From positions 62,001 to 126,000 of the forward strand of contig NZ_PGFB01000002.1 in the NCBI RefSeq assembly GCF_002797855.1: a DNA stretch of 64,000 nucleotides, given 5' to 3'. The notes beneath the pieces were generated by a model that did no database searches, was not told the origin of the DNA, and saw only the letters and a program-made list of their open reading frames with translations. Below, one piece after another: positions 8,164 to 21,159 of the stretch. Source of the DNA: Compostimonas suwonensis. Lineage in GTDB: Bacteria > Actinomycetota > Actinomycetes > Actinomycetales > Microbacteriaceae. Position 1 is the first letter of the stretch, and the number at the start of each line of letters is the position of its first letter. Both the position numbers and the translations under genes were made by a program.

Positions 8164-8247
8164 CCTATCCGCCTGCCGTTTGCGGAAATCGAAGAAGCAC
8201 AACCTCGCAACCGGCCTGAACTATGTCCATACTGGAGCACTTACTAC

Positions 8248-9702
8248 ATGACAATCGCAACGACCGACAGGGCGCCCAAGCAGGTCGCGGTCAACGACAT
8301 CGGATCTGCTGAAGACTTTCTCGCCGCGGTCGAAAAGACGCTCAAATTCTTCAACGACGGAGACCTCATCGAGGGTACCGTCGTCAAGATCGACCGTGAC
8401 GAGGTCCTCCTCGACGTCGGTTACAAGACCGAGGGTGTGATCCCCTCCCGCGAACTTTCCATCAAGCACGATGTCGACCCGAGCGAAGTCGTTCAGGTCG
8501 GCGACAGTGTCGAAGCCCTCGTCCTCCAGAAGGAAGACAAAGAAGGCCGTCTCATCCTGTCGAAGAAGCGCGCTCAGTACGAGCGTGCGTGGGGTGACGT
8601 CGAGAAGATCAAGGATGCCGACGGCGTCGTGACCGGTTCGGTCATCGAGGTCGTCAAGGGCGGCCTCATCGTCGACATCGGACTCCGCGGCTTCCTCCCG
8701 GCCTCGCTCATCGAGCTCCGCCGGGTTCGCGACCTCACGCCGTACCTCGGCCAGGAGATCGAGGCGAAGATCCTCGAGCTCGACAAGAACCGCAACAACG
8801 TGGTCCTGTCGCGCCGCGCCCTGCTCGAGCAGACGCAGAGCGAGAGCCGCACGACCTTCCTCAACAACCTGAGCAAGGGCCAGGTCCGCAAGGGCGTCGT
8901 GTCGTCGATCGTCAACTTCGGTGCGTTCGTCGACCTGGGTGGCGTCGACGGCCTCGTGCACGTCTCCGAGCTCAGCTGGAAGCACATCGAGCACGCCAGC
9001 GAGGTCGTCGAGGTCGGTCAGGAAGTCACCGTCGAGATCCTCGAGGTCGACCTCGACCGCGAGCGCGTCTCGCTGTCGCTCAAGGCGACGCAGGAGGACC
9101 CGTGGCAGGTCTTCGCCCGTACCCACGCGATCGGTCAGGTCGCCCCGGGTAAGGTCACGAAGCTCGTTCCCTTCGGCGCGTTCGTTCGCGTCGCAGAGGG
9201 CATCGAGGGCCTCGTCCACATCTCCGAGCTCTCCGGCAAGCACGTCGAGCTCGCAGAGCAGGTCGTCTCGGTCGGCGACGAGGTGTTCGTCAAGGTCATC
9301 GACATCGACCTCGAGCGCCGCCGCATCTCGCTCTCGCTGAAGCAGGCGAACGAGGGCGTCGACCCCGAGGGCACCGAGTTCGACCCGGCGCTGTACGGCA
9401 TGCTCACCGAGTATGACGAGGCGGGCAACTACAAGTACCCCGAGGGCTTCGACCCGGAGACCAACGAGTGGCGCGAGGGCTTCGAGGCCCAGCGCGAGAA
9501 GTGGGAGCAGGACTACGCTGCCGCCCAGGCTCGCTGGGAAGCGCACAAGAAGCAGGTCGCCGCTGCGGCCGAGTCCGAGGTCGCCGAGAGCAGCACGGCT
9601 TCGGCCGGCTCGTCGTTCTCGAGCGAGTCGACCGGCGCGGGAACCCTCGCCGACGACGAGTCGCTCGCGGCTCTGCGCGAGAAGCTCTCGAGCAACAGCT
9701 AG
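8248..9702 (+). CDS. rpsA: 30S ribosomal protein S1
   Basis: A 484-residue RNA-binding protein with four S1 domains: about 36-106, 124-194, 210-281 and 296-370, each with the typical GxxVDLGGxxGLVHxSEL core in the last two. This is the four-domain actinobacterial form, shorter than the six-domain E. coli protein. The C-terminal 110 residues are acidic and end in a Ser/Ala/Glu-rich low-complexity tail. A GGAG lies 10 nt before the ATG. It has its own promoter with a roughly 100-nt leader and is followed by a strong terminator, so it is probably transcribed alone. Autoregulation through the leader is possible but not shown. Confidence 0.96.
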   Translation: MTIATTDRAPKQVAVNDIGSAEDFLAAVEKTLKFFNDGDLIEGTVVKIDRDEVLLDVGYKTEGVIPSRELSIKHDVDPSEVVQVGDSVEALVLQKEDKEGRLILSKKRAQYERAWGDVEKIKDADGVVTGSVIEVVKGGLIVDIGLRGFLPASLIELRRVRDLTPYLGQEIEAKILELDKNRNNVVLSRRALLEQTQSESRTTFLNNLSKGQVRKGVVSSIVNFGAFVDLGGVDGLVHVSELSWKHIEHASEVVEVGQEVTVEILEVDLDRERVSLSLKATQEDPWQVFARTHAIGQVAPGKVTKLVPFGAFVRVAEGIEGLVHISELSGKHVELAEQVVSVGDEVFVKVIDIDLERRRISLSLKQANEGVDPEGTEFDPALYGMLTEYDEAGNYKYPEGFDPETNEWREGFEAQREKWEQDYAAAQARWEAHKKQVAAAAESEVAESSTASAGSSFSSESTGAGTLADDESLAALREKLSSNS

Positions 9703-9717
9703 CACCAGCAGTTCACT

Positions 9718-9753
9718 GAACGGCCGGATCCCTCAGGGGGTCCGGCCGTTCTT
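9718..9753 (+). terminator. Intrinsic terminator after rpsA
   Basis: GAACGGCCGGA and TCCGGCCGTTC form an 11-bp perfect stem around a loop containing CCCTCAGGGGG-like bases, 16 nt after the rpsA stop. The stem is followed by TTC TTC and not by a clean T-run. Confidence 0.75.
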
Positions 9754-9801
9754 CGTCGTGCGCCGACTCTTCGTCGAGCGCCGACGCCCGACGTCGGACC
9801 C

Positions 9802-9807
9802 TAGGAT
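9802..9807 (+). promoter_or_regulatory. -10 element of coaE (leaderless type)
   Basis: TAGGAT ends 6 nt before the GTG start of coaE. It would drive the coaE-pxpABC run, since no other promoter-like hexamer is seen between those genes. Confidence 0.55.
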
Positions 9808-9813
9808 GGATCC

Positions 9814-10428
9814 GTGTACGAGATCGGGTTGACGGGGGGCATCGCCTCGGGCAAGTCCGTGGTGGCGCGCAGGCTCGCCGAGCGCGGGGCCGTGCTCATC
9901 GATTCAGACGTGCTGTCCCGCGAGGCGGTCGAACCGGGGATGCCGGCGCTCGCCCGGCTCCGCGACCGCTTCGGCGACGGGATCATCACCCCCGACGGCG
10001 CTCTCGATCGCGCGGCACTGGGCGCGATCGTCTTCAGCGACGAAGCGGCGCGTCACGACCTCAACGCGATCGTGCACCCCGAGGTGCGCCGCCTCAGCGC
10101 GCTGCGCGAACGGGAGGCGCGGGAGCGCGATCCGCACGCCGTGATCGTGCACGACATCCCGTTGCTCGTCGAGTCGCCGGCCCGCTTCCACTTCGACCTC
10201 GTCGTCGTCCTCGCCGCCGACGAGGCGACGCGAATCGAGCGGCTCGTGACGCAGCGGGGCATGTCCCCGAAGGATGCCGCGGCCCGCGTGGCCGCGCAGG
10301 CGAGCGAGCAGCAGCGGCTCGCGATCGCCGACGTCGTCATCGACACGACGGGCACACTCGAGCAGACCCTCGAACAGGCGGACGCGGTCTACGACCGGGC
10401 CGTCCTGGCGGCGGCCGGATCGGACTGA
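9814..10428 (+). CDS. coaE: Dephospho-CoA kinase
   Basis: A 204-residue P-loop kinase for the last step of coenzyme A synthesis, the ATP-dependent phosphorylation of the ribose 3'-hydroxyl of dephospho-CoA. The Walker A motif GGIASGKS is at residues 8-15, followed by the DSDVLSREAVEPG segment, the VIVHDIPLLVES core and the lid region ERLVTQRGMS. The length matches short CoaE forms without the C-terminal UPF0157 extension present in some actinobacteria such as mycobacteria. The GTG start follows TAGGAT at 6 nt. Only 5 nt separate its stop from pxpA, so CoA synthesis and 5-oxoproline use appear to share a transcript. Confidence 0.95.
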   Translation: MYEIGLTGGIASGKSVVARRLAERGAVLIDSDVLSREAVEPGMPALARLRDRFGDGIITPDGALDRAALGAIVFSDEAARHDLNAIVHPEVRRLSALREREARERDPHAVIVHDIPLLVESPARFHFDLVVVLAADEATRIERLVTQRGMSPKDAAARVAAQASEQQRLAIADVVIDTTGTLEQTLEQADAVYDRAVLAAAGSD

Positions 10429-10433
10429 GCGCC

Positions 10434-11210
10434 GTGACGACCGCGCCGCGCTCCTCGATCGATCTCAACAGCGACCTCGGCGAGGGCTTCGGATCGTGGC
10501 GGATGGCCGACGACGCCGCGCTGCTCGACGTGGTGTCGAGCGCCAACATCGCCTGCGGTTTCCACGCCGGGGACCCCCTCATCATGCTCGACACCGTGGG
10601 GCTCGCGGCCGAGCGCGGCGTGTCCGTCGGCGCCCATGTCGGCTACCGCGACCTCGTCGGCTTCGGCCGCAGGGCGATCGACGTCTCCGAACGCGAGCTC
10701 ACCGCCGACGTCGTCTACCAGCTCGGTGCGCTGCACGCGGCGGCGGCGGTCGCCGGCACGACGATGGATTTCGTGAAACCGCACGGTGCGCTCTACACCG
10801 TGATCGGAAGCGACGAGCTGCAGGCCCGCGCCGTCGTCGAGGCGATCGCGAGCTACGACCCCACCCTGGCCTTCGTCGCGCCGCCGGGCTCGCTCGCCCT
10901 CGAGCTCGCCGAGGATCGCGGCATCCGCGTCGTGCGCGAGGCCTTCGCCGATCGCGCCTACACCGCCCACGGCACCCTCGTGCCCCGTGGCGAGGAGGGC
11001 GCCGTGCTGCACGACCCCCAGACGATCGCCGCACGGGTCGTCGAGCTCGCGACGACCGGCCGGATCGCCGCGATCACGGGCGACGTGCTCGAGCTCGATG
11101 TCGAGACGGTGTGCCTGCACGGCGACACACCCGGCTCGGTCGCGATCGCTCGCGCGGTGCGTGCCGCACTCGACGCGGCGGGGATCGCCGTGAGGGCTCC
11201 TGTGCGATGA
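10434..11210 (+). CDS. pxpA: 5-oxoprolinase subunit A (LamB/YcsF family)
   Basis: A 258-residue subunit of the bacterial ATP-dependent 5-oxoprolinase, which opens 5-oxo-L-proline to glutamate. The family signature is clear at the N-terminus: DLNSDLGEGFGSW, then NIACGFHAGDP and VGAHVGYRDLVGFGRR; the KPHGALY motif follows in mid-protein, and the end has DVETVCLHGDTPG. It is the first gene of pxpA-pxpB-pxpC and lies 5 nt after coaE. Its GTG has no strong ribosome site, so translation may depend on coupling to coaE. Confidence 0.94.
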   Translation: MTTAPRSSIDLNSDLGEGFGSWRMADDAALLDVVSSANIACGFHAGDPLIMLDTVGLAAERGVSVGAHVGYRDLVGFGRRAIDVSERELTADVVYQLGALHAAAAVAGTTMDFVKPHGALYTVIGSDELQARAVVEAIASYDPTLAFVAPPGSLALELAEDRGIRVVREAFADRAYTAHGTLVPRGEEGAVLHDPQTIAARVVELATTGRIAAITGDVLELDVETVCLHGDTPGSVAIARAVRAALDAAGIAVRAPVR

Positions 11211-11842
11211 TCGTGCTGCCCGCCGGAGGGCGCGCCCTGCTCGCTGAGTTCGACGATCTCGACGAGGCCCTCTCGGCCTACCGGGCTCTGCTCGCCGCTC
11301 CTCCGCGCGGTGCGATCGACATCGTCCCCGCGGCGCGCACCGTGCTCGTCTCCTTCGATCCCGGGGCCACCGACGAGTGGGCGGTGCGGCAGGCGCTCGT
11401 CGCCGCGCAGCAGCCGGCGAGCGTGTCGGCAGGCGATCCCGGCCCGCTCGTCGAGCTCCCCGTCATTTACGACGGCGCCGATCTCGCGGAGGTGGCCCGG
11501 CTCACCGGCCTGAGCGTCGACGGCGTCGTCGAGGCGCATGGCTCGGCCGTCTGGACGGTCGCGTTCTGCGGCTTCGCTCCGGGCTTCGCGTACCTCGCAG
11601 GCGGCGGCGACCGCCTCGCCGTTCCCCGTCGCGCGACGCCGCGCACGCACGTGCCGGCCGGGGCCGTCGGTCTCGCGGGCGGGTTCTCGGGTGTCTATCC
11701 GAGGGAGTCGCCGGGCGGCTGGCAGCTCATCGGCCGCACGGACGCGGTTCTGTGGGACGCGGGCAGGATGCCGCCCGCCCTGCTCTCTCCCGGGACGCGC
11801 GTGCGGTTCGTGCCCGAGCCTCCGGGCGGGGCAGCACCATGA
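11207..11842 (+). CDS. pxpB: 5-oxoprolinase subunit B (KipI/allophanate hydrolase subunit 1-like)
   Basis: A 211-residue protein of the AHS1/KipI family, which partners PxpC in the 5-oxoprolinase complex. The core AVWTVAFCGFAPGFAYLAG and VPRRATPRTHVPAGAVGLAGG segments and the PRESPGGWQLIGRT stretch are the usual cyclophilin-like signature. The start is the ATG that overlaps the pxpA stop (ATGA at 11207-11210); a much longer open frame upstream is the shadow of coaE and pxpA. Its stop overlaps the pxpC start in the same way. Confidence 0.93.
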   Translation: MIVLPAGGRALLAEFDDLDEALSAYRALLAAPPRGAIDIVPAARTVLVSFDPGATDEWAVRQALVAAQQPASVSAGDPGPLVELPVIYDGADLAEVARLTGLSVDGVVEAHGSAVWTVAFCGFAPGFAYLAGGGDRLAVPRRATPRTHVPAGAVGLAGGFSGVYPRESPGGWQLIGRTDAVLWDAGRMPPALLSPGTRVRFVPEPPGGAAP

Positions 11843-12735
11843 GCGCCCCGGTCGGAGCCGCGGCGCTCGAGGTGCTGGCCACCGGCATCCTCGCCCTCGT
11901 GCAGGACGAGGGCCGCGCGGGCCTCGCCCACCTCGGGGTCCCGCCCTCGGGAGCGGCTGACCGATCCGCCTACCGGGCTGCGAATCGTCTCGTCGGCAAT
12001 CGGGCCGGCGCCGCGACGGTCGAGGTCGTGCTCGGCGGGCTCGAGGTGCGCGCTCTCGGCGGGGTCACGATCGCCGTGACCGGCGCGCGGTGCCCGCTCA
12101 AGATCGTCCGGGCCGACGGCTCCGTGCGGGGCGCTGGGTCGTGGTGCCTCGAGCGGCTCGAGGCCGGCGACATCCTGCGCTGCGGGCGAGCGGATGCCGG
12201 GCTTCGCAGCTATCTCGCGGTGCGTGGCGGCGTCGACGTGCCCGCCGTTCTCGGCAGCCGTTCGAGGGATGTGCTCTCGGGGCTGGGCCCACGACCGCTG
12301 GGCGTCGGTCAGCTGCTCGCCGTCGGGGAGCTCGCGGGGGAGTGGCCGGCCGCGGCGAGCATCCCGGCGCCGCTCGTGGCCGCCGGACCGGTGGTGCTCG
12401 ACGCGCGACGCGGGCCGCGCGACGGCTGGTTCACCGCCTCATCGCTCGACGCGCTCTCGGCCGAGGTGTGGACGGTGAGCTCGGAGCTCGACCGGGTCGG
12501 CGTGCGCTTGCGCGACGGGGCGCCCCTCGACCGGAGCATCGAGCGCGAGCTGCCGAGCGAGGGAGTCGTCACGGGTGCGATCCAGGTTCCCGCTGACGGC
12601 CTGCCGATCCTGTTCCTGCGCGATCACCCGGTGTCGGGCGGCTATCCCGTGGTCGCCGTGCTCGACGACCGCTCGATCGACCGCGCTGCGCAGCTCGTGC
12701 CGGGCGAGCGCGTGCGCCTCCGCCTGCACGCCTGA
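11839..12735 (+). CDS. pxpC: 5-oxoprolinase subunit C (KipA/allophanate hydrolase subunit 2-like)
   Basis: A 298-residue AHS2/KipA-family protein, the other half of the PxpBC pair. Visible family features are LALVQDEGRAGLAHLGVPPSG near the N-terminus, the ANRLVGN segment, the RSYLAVRGGVDVPAVLGSR motif, and the C-terminal PILFLRDHPVSGGYPV. The ATG overlaps the pxpB stop (ATGA at 11839-11842). A tandem array of 15-bp units begins immediately after the TGA. Confidence 0.93.
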   Translation: MSAPVGAAALEVLATGILALVQDEGRAGLAHLGVPPSGAADRSAYRAANRLVGNRAGAATVEVVLGGLEVRALGGVTIAVTGARCPLKIVRADGSVRGAGSWCLERLEAGDILRCGRADAGLRSYLAVRGGVDVPAVLGSRSRDVLSGLGPRPLGVGQLLAVGELAGEWPAAASIPAPLVAAGPVVLDARRGPRDGWFTASSLDALSAEVWTVSSELDRVGVRLRDGAPLDRSIERELPSEGVVTGAIQVPADGLPILFLRDHPVSGGYPVVAVLDDRSIDRAAQLVPGERVRLRLHA

Positions 12736-12823
12736 CCGCCCCCACCCCGATCGCCCCCACCCCGGTCGCCCCCACCCCGGTCGCCCCCACCCCGATCGCC
12801 CCCGCGCCGGTCGCCCCCGCACC
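12736..12823. repeat. Tandem repeat, 15-bp unit, about six copies
   Basis: Units of the form GRTCGCCCCCACCCC follow the pxpC stop without a gap: a 13-nt partial unit, then 15-nt units at 12749, 12764, 12779, 12794 and 12809, the last two with C-to-G changes. On the other strand the array lies beyond the end of pfkA. The array is not in a gene. Confidence 0.9.
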
Positions 12824-12829
12824 GATCGA

Positions 12830-12914
12830 ACTCAAAACGACGGAGATTTCGCGAATTCCGGGCAGTTTCGGCGCCATCGGGCGGTTTTTGGGGGAAATCT
12901 CCGTCGTTTTGAGT
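12830..12914. repeat. 85-bp palindromic intergenic element, copy 2
   Basis: A perfect 21-bp inverted repeat (ACTCAAAACGACGGAGATTTC and its complement) encloses 43 nt that include the palindrome GGCGCC. The outer 15 bp are identical to those of the copy at 7991-8075 and the total length is the same. It lies between the convergent genes pxpC and pfkA, where its hairpin could also act on either transcript. Confidence 0.85.
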
Positions 12915-12964
12915 GGGGAGAGAAAGAAAAGGAGGGAGAGGAGAAGAAGAGAGAGGGGAGGGGA
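12915..12964. other. 50-nt pure purine tract (pyrimidine-only in the pfkA transcript)
   Basis: All 50 bases from 12915 to 12964 are A or G on the plus strand, and the tract touches the pfkA stop codon. In the pfkA mRNA this is an unbroken C/U stretch immediately after the stop, a composition expected of a Rho-loading site; the palindromic element follows it. The role is inferred. Confidence 0.7.
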
Positions 12965-13990
12965 TCAGCCGAAGAGGACGGCGGCCTCGTCGTAGCGGTC
13001 CTGCGGAACGGTCTTGAGCTTGCCGAGGGCCTCGGAGAAGTCGACGTGCGCGATGTTCGTGCCGTGCAGCGCGACCATCCGACCCCAGCGCTCGTCGCGC
13101 ACCGCATCGCTCACGGCCATGCCGAGGCGCGTCGCGAGCACCCGGTCGAAGGCCGTCGGCACGCCGCCGCGCTGGATGTGGCCGAGCGTCGTCGCACGCG
13201 TCTCGATACCCGTGCGCTCCTCGATGATGGGGGCGAGGCGTTCGCCGATGCCGCCCAGCCGCGGGCGCCCGAAGGCGTCGAGGCCGCGCTCGGAGTGCGG
13301 GTCGTCCATGGTGTCGGGCATAAAGCCTTCGGCGACGACGACGAGCGGGCCGCGTCCGCGGTCGAAGGCCTTCTGCACCCAGTCGCAGATCTGGTCGATG
13401 CTCGTCTTCTGCTCGGGGATGAGGATGACATGGGCGCCCGCGGCCATGCCCGAGTGCAGCGCGATCCAGCCCACGTGGCGGCCCATGACCTCGGCGACCA
13501 TACAGCGGCTGTGCGCCTCGCCCGTTGTGCGGAGGCGGTCCATGGCGTCGGTCGCGATCTGCACGGCGGTGTCGAAGCCGAAGGTGTAGTCGGTGGCGTC
13601 GAGGTCGTTGTCGACCGTCTTGGGCACGCCGACGATCTTGAGGCCGGCATCCGTGAGCCTCTTCGCGGCGGCGAGCGTTCCCTCGCCGCCGATCGCGATG
13701 ATCGAGTCGATGCCGCGTTCGGCCATGTTGCGCTTGATGGCCTCGACACCGCCCGAGCCCTCGAAGGGGTTCGTGCGCGAGGTGCCCAGGATGGTGCCGC
13801 CCTGCTTGGCGATGCCGCGCACGGTGCCGCGGTTGAGCTCGATGATGTCGGAGGTGACGACCCCCCGCCAGCCGTCGCGGAAGCCGACGAAATCCTGGCC
13901 GTTGATCTCCGTGCCGCGGAGCACGGCGCCCCGGATGACGGCATTGAGCCCGGGGCAGTCGCCGCCGCTGGTGAGGATACCGATAGTCAT
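12965..13990 (-). CDS. pfkA: 6-phosphofructokinase, probably ATP-dependent
   Basis: A 341-residue PfkA-family enzyme that phosphorylates fructose 6-phosphate. The N-terminus has the nucleotide loop LTSGGDCPGLNAVIRG; GGEGT (101-105) and PKTVDNDL (123-130) carry the catalytic region with Asp127. Gly104 is the residue found in ATP users (Asp in pyrophosphate users), whereas Lys124 is typical of pyrophosphate enzymes; the Gly/Lys pair is known from actinobacterial ATP-dependent members. The ATG at 13990 has a weak ribosome site (GAGAAAGAC about 10 nt upstream). A TAGATT hexamer on the minus strand at 14029-14034 is the likely promoter, sharing the intergenic space with the divergent uvrB promoter. 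Confidence 0.94.
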   Translation of the reverse strand: MTIGILTSGGDCPGLNAVIRGAVLRGTEINGQDFVGFRDGWRGVVTSDIIELNRGTVRGIAKQGGTILGTSRTNPFEGSGGVEAIKRNMAERGIDSIIAIGGEGTLAAAKRLTDAGLKIVGVPKTVDNDLDATDYTFGFDTAVQIATDAMDRLRTTGEAHSRCMVAEVMGRHVGWIALHSGMAAGAHVILIPEQKTSIDQICDWVQKAFDRGRGPLVVVAEGFMPDTMDDPHSERGLDAFGRPRLGGIGERLAPIIEERTGIETRATTLGHIQRGGVPTAFDRVLATRLGMAVSDAVRDERWGRMVALHGTNIAHVDFSEALGKLKTVPQDRYDEAAVLFG

Positions 13991-14028
13991 GGTGGTGGTG
14001 GTCTTTCTCTCGGCCGAAAGGTGCTCTC

Positions 14029-14034
14029 AATCTA
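14029..14034 (-). promoter_or_regulatory. -10 element of pfkA
   Basis: TAGATT on the minus strand, about 38 nt before the pfkA ATG. The uvrB -10 hexamer on the plus strand is only 18 nt away, at the position of the pfkA -35, so the two divergent promoters overlap. Confidence 0.45.
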
Positions 14035-14051
14035 CTGTCTGTGGCCCTGCC

Positions 14052-14057
14052 TAAACT
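14052..14057 (+). promoter_or_regulatory. -10 element of uvrB (leaderless type)
   Basis: TAAACT ends 6 nt before the uvrB ATG, again without a ribosome-binding site. Confidence 0.55.
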
Positions 14058-14063
14058 AAACGC

Positions 14064-16136
<2,073 letters not shown>

Positions 16137-16266
16137 CGGGCTCACAGCGCCGATCAGCAGCGGGACGGCGGGCGATCGTCGGGTGACCGGCGAGCGGAAA
16201 CCCCCGTCGATCCCGCTGTTCGCTGTGGGCGCGTGCCCGCGCGACAGGAGTGTCGGTGGCGGTGCG

Positions 16267-16272
16267 TAAGAT
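16267..16272 (+). promoter_or_regulatory. -10 element of uvrA (leaderless type)
   Basis: TAAGAT ends 7 nt before the GTG at 16280. This supports 16280 over the in-frame GTG at 16250 as the uvrA start. Confidence 0.5.
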
Positions 16273-16279
16273 TCCAAGG

Positions 16280-19147
<2,868 letters not shown>

Positions 19148-19161
19148 GGAAGGGCGAGGCC

Positions 19162-21087
19162 GTGGCTGAAGCGCTGAGCTACCGGCCCCGGGCGGGCGAG
19201 ATCCCGACCGAGCCGGGCGTCTACCGTTTTCGCGACGGCCAGTCGCGAGTGCTCTACGTGGGCAAGGCGAAGAACCTGCGGGCCCGGCTGAGCAACTACT
19301 TCGCGCCCCTTCCGAGCCTGCACGAGCGCACGCGGCGTATGGTCACGACCGCGACGAGCGTGGAGTGGACGGTCGTCGCGAACGAGTTCGAGGCCCTGCA
19401 GCTCGAGTTCACCTGGATCAAGGAGTTCAACCCTCCCTTCAACGTGCAGTTCCGCGACGACAAGACCTACCCCTACCTCGCGGTGACACTCGGCGACGAG
19501 GTGCCGCGCGTGCTCGTCACCCGCAACCGCAAGATCACCGACGCACGGTACTTCGGGCCCTACACGAAGGTCTGGGCCATCCGCGAGACCCTCGACCTCA
19601 TGCTCAAGGCCTTCCCGATGCGCAGCTGCTCCGACGGCGTCTACAAGCGCGCCCAGCAGACCGGCCGGCCCTGCCTGCTCGGCGACATCGGCCGCTGTGC
19701 CGCGCCCTGCGTCGGCCGGGTGAGCGTCGAGCAGCACCGCGGCATCGCCGACGACTTCGTGGCGTTCATGGCAGGCAACGACACGCGCTACATCGCCGAG
19801 CTCGAGATCGAGATGAGGGCGGCGGCCGAGAAGCAGGACTACGAGACGGCCGCGCGCCTGCGCGACAGCATGCAGGCGTTGCAGACCGTGCTCGAGAAGA
19901 CGGCGATCGTGCTCTCCGACGCGGTCGACGCCGACGTCTTCGGCATCGCCGACGACGAGCTCGCGGCCGCCGTGCAGCAGTTCATCGTGCGCGGCGGGCG
20001 CATCCGCGGTGTGCGCAGCTGGGTGGTCGACAAAGAGCTCGATGTGAGCGAGGGCGATCTCGTCGAGACCGTGCTGCACAACGCCTATGAAGACGACGCG
20101 GCCCCGCCGCGCGAGGTTCTCGTGCCGGTGCTGCCCGACGACTCCGCCGAGCTCGAGCTCTGGCTCACGGCCCGGCGGCAGGATGTCGAGGGCAGCTCAA
20201 AGGGGCGGGTGACCCTCAAGACGGCGCAGCGCGGCGACAAGGCGGCCCTCGCCCAGACCGTGTCGAACAACGCGAAGAACGCGCTCATCCTCTACAAGAC
20301 CCGGCGCAGCTCCGACTTCGTCGCGCGCTCCCAGGCGCTCACCGATCTGCAGGAGGCGCTCGGCATGCCCGAGGCGCCGTTGCGGATGGAGTGCTACGAC
20401 GTCTCGCACCTGAGCGGAACCAACATCGTCGCCTCGATGGTCGTCTTCGAAGACGGGCTGCCGCGCAAAGACCAGTACCGCCGGTTCAGCATCCCCGAGT
20501 CCACCGACGACACCGACTCGATCTATCAGGTTCTGCGCCGTCGTCTCGCCTATCTGGCCCCGAGCGTCGGCGACGACCCGGAGCCGGTGGGGCAAGACGG
20601 GCAGGCCGCCTCCGAGCTCGACATCACTCAGACCGGCACTCCCAAGAAGTTCGCCTACCCGCCCAACCTGCTGCTCGTCGACGGCGGGCAGCCGCAGGTG
20701 GAGGCCGCGCAGCGCGCACTCGTCGACTCGGGGGTCACCGGCATCCAGCTCGCAGGCATCGCCAAACGTCTCGAAGAGATCTGGCTGCCCGATTCGGAGT
20801 ACCCGGTGATCCTGCCGCGCAACAGCGAGGCGCTCTTCGTCGTGCAGCGCATCCGCGACGAGGCGCACCGTTTCGCGATCACCTATCAGCGGGCGAAGCG
20901 CAAGCGCGACATCGCCTCGGTGCTCTCCGAGATCCCGGGTGTCGGCGAGTCGCGGGTGAAGGAGCTGCTCAAGCACTTCGGCTCCGTCGCGAAACTGCGC
21001 ACGGCCGAGCCCGCGCAGATCCAGGAGGTGCGGGGCGTGGGCCCGGCTCTCGCACAGACGATCCATGACCGCCTTCGTGCTCCCTGA
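19162..21087 (+). CDS. uvrC: Excinuclease ABC subunit C
   Basis: A 641-residue nuclease that makes both incisions around a lesion. It has a GIY-YIG domain (GVYRFRDG and [18 protein letters not shown], about 15-95), a UVR motif for UvrB contact (about 212-250), the RNase H-like second nuclease domain with the Asp of [13 protein letters not shown], and two helix-hairpin-helix motifs at the end ([13 protein letters not shown] and [12 protein letters not shown]). The GTG start is preceded by GGGCGAGG, and the gene lies 14 nt after uvrA, so the two are probably co-transcribed. Confidence 0.97.
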   Translation: MAEALSYRPRAGEIPTEPGVYRFRDGQSRVLYVGKAKNLRARLSNYFAPLPSLHERTRRMVTTATSVEWTVVANEFEALQLEFTWIKEFNPPFNVQFRDDKTYPYLAVTLGDEVPRVLVTRNRKITDARYFGPYTKVWAIRETLDLMLKAFPMRSCSDGVYKRAQQTGRPCLLGDIGRCAAPCVGRVSVEQHRGIADDFVAFMAGNDTRYIAELEIEMRAAAEKQDYETAARLRDSMQALQTVLEKTAIVLSDAVDADVFGIADDELAAAVQQFIVRGGRIRGVRSWVVDKELDVSEGDLVETVLHNAYEDDAAPPREVLVPVLPDDSAELELWLTARRQDVEGSSKGRVTLKTAQRGDKAALAQTVSNNAKNALILYKTRRSSDFVARSQALTDLQEALGMPEAPLRMECYDVSHLSGTNIVASMVVFEDGLPRKDQYRRFSIPESTDDTDSIYQVLRRRLAYLAPSVGDDPEPVGQDGQAASELDITQTGTPKKFAYPPNLLLVDGGQPQVEAAQRALVDSGVTGIQLAGIAKRLEEIWLPDSEYPVILPRNSEALFVVQRIRDEAHRFAITYQRAKRKRDIASVLSEIPGVGESRVKELLKHFGSVAKLRTAEPAQIQEVRGVGPALAQTIHDRLRAP

Positions 21088-21111
21088 GGCCCGGCCAGCA
21101 CACGGAGTCGC

Positions 21112-21117
21112 TAGGCT
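21112..21117 (+). promoter_or_regulatory. -10 element upstream of rapZ
   Basis: TAGGCT with a following leader of about 36 nt that contains AAAGG before the ATG, so unlike its leaderless relatives this promoter gives a normal leader. Confidence 0.45.
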
Positions 21118-21159
21118 AGAAGCTCCCACCAGCACCCGAATCAAAGGCGCGTACGATCG

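Larger units (their letters stand above)
7945..8247 (+). other. 303-bp intergenic region: repeats, palindrome, rpsA promoter and leader
   Basis: No gene is seen here. From left to right it holds a duplicated CACCGCTGCCCA-like segment (about 7967-7992), an 85-bp palindromic element (7991-8075), the rpsA -10 hexamer (8137-8142), an inverted repeat over the expected start site (8146-8163) and about 85 nt of leader before the rpsA ATG. A short open frame across it has no ribosome site and is not called. Confidence 0.75.

Noticed and set aside
12736-12830. The 15-bp array as a CRISPR array
   Set aside because: The units are directly adjacent with no unique spacers, and no cas genes are present.
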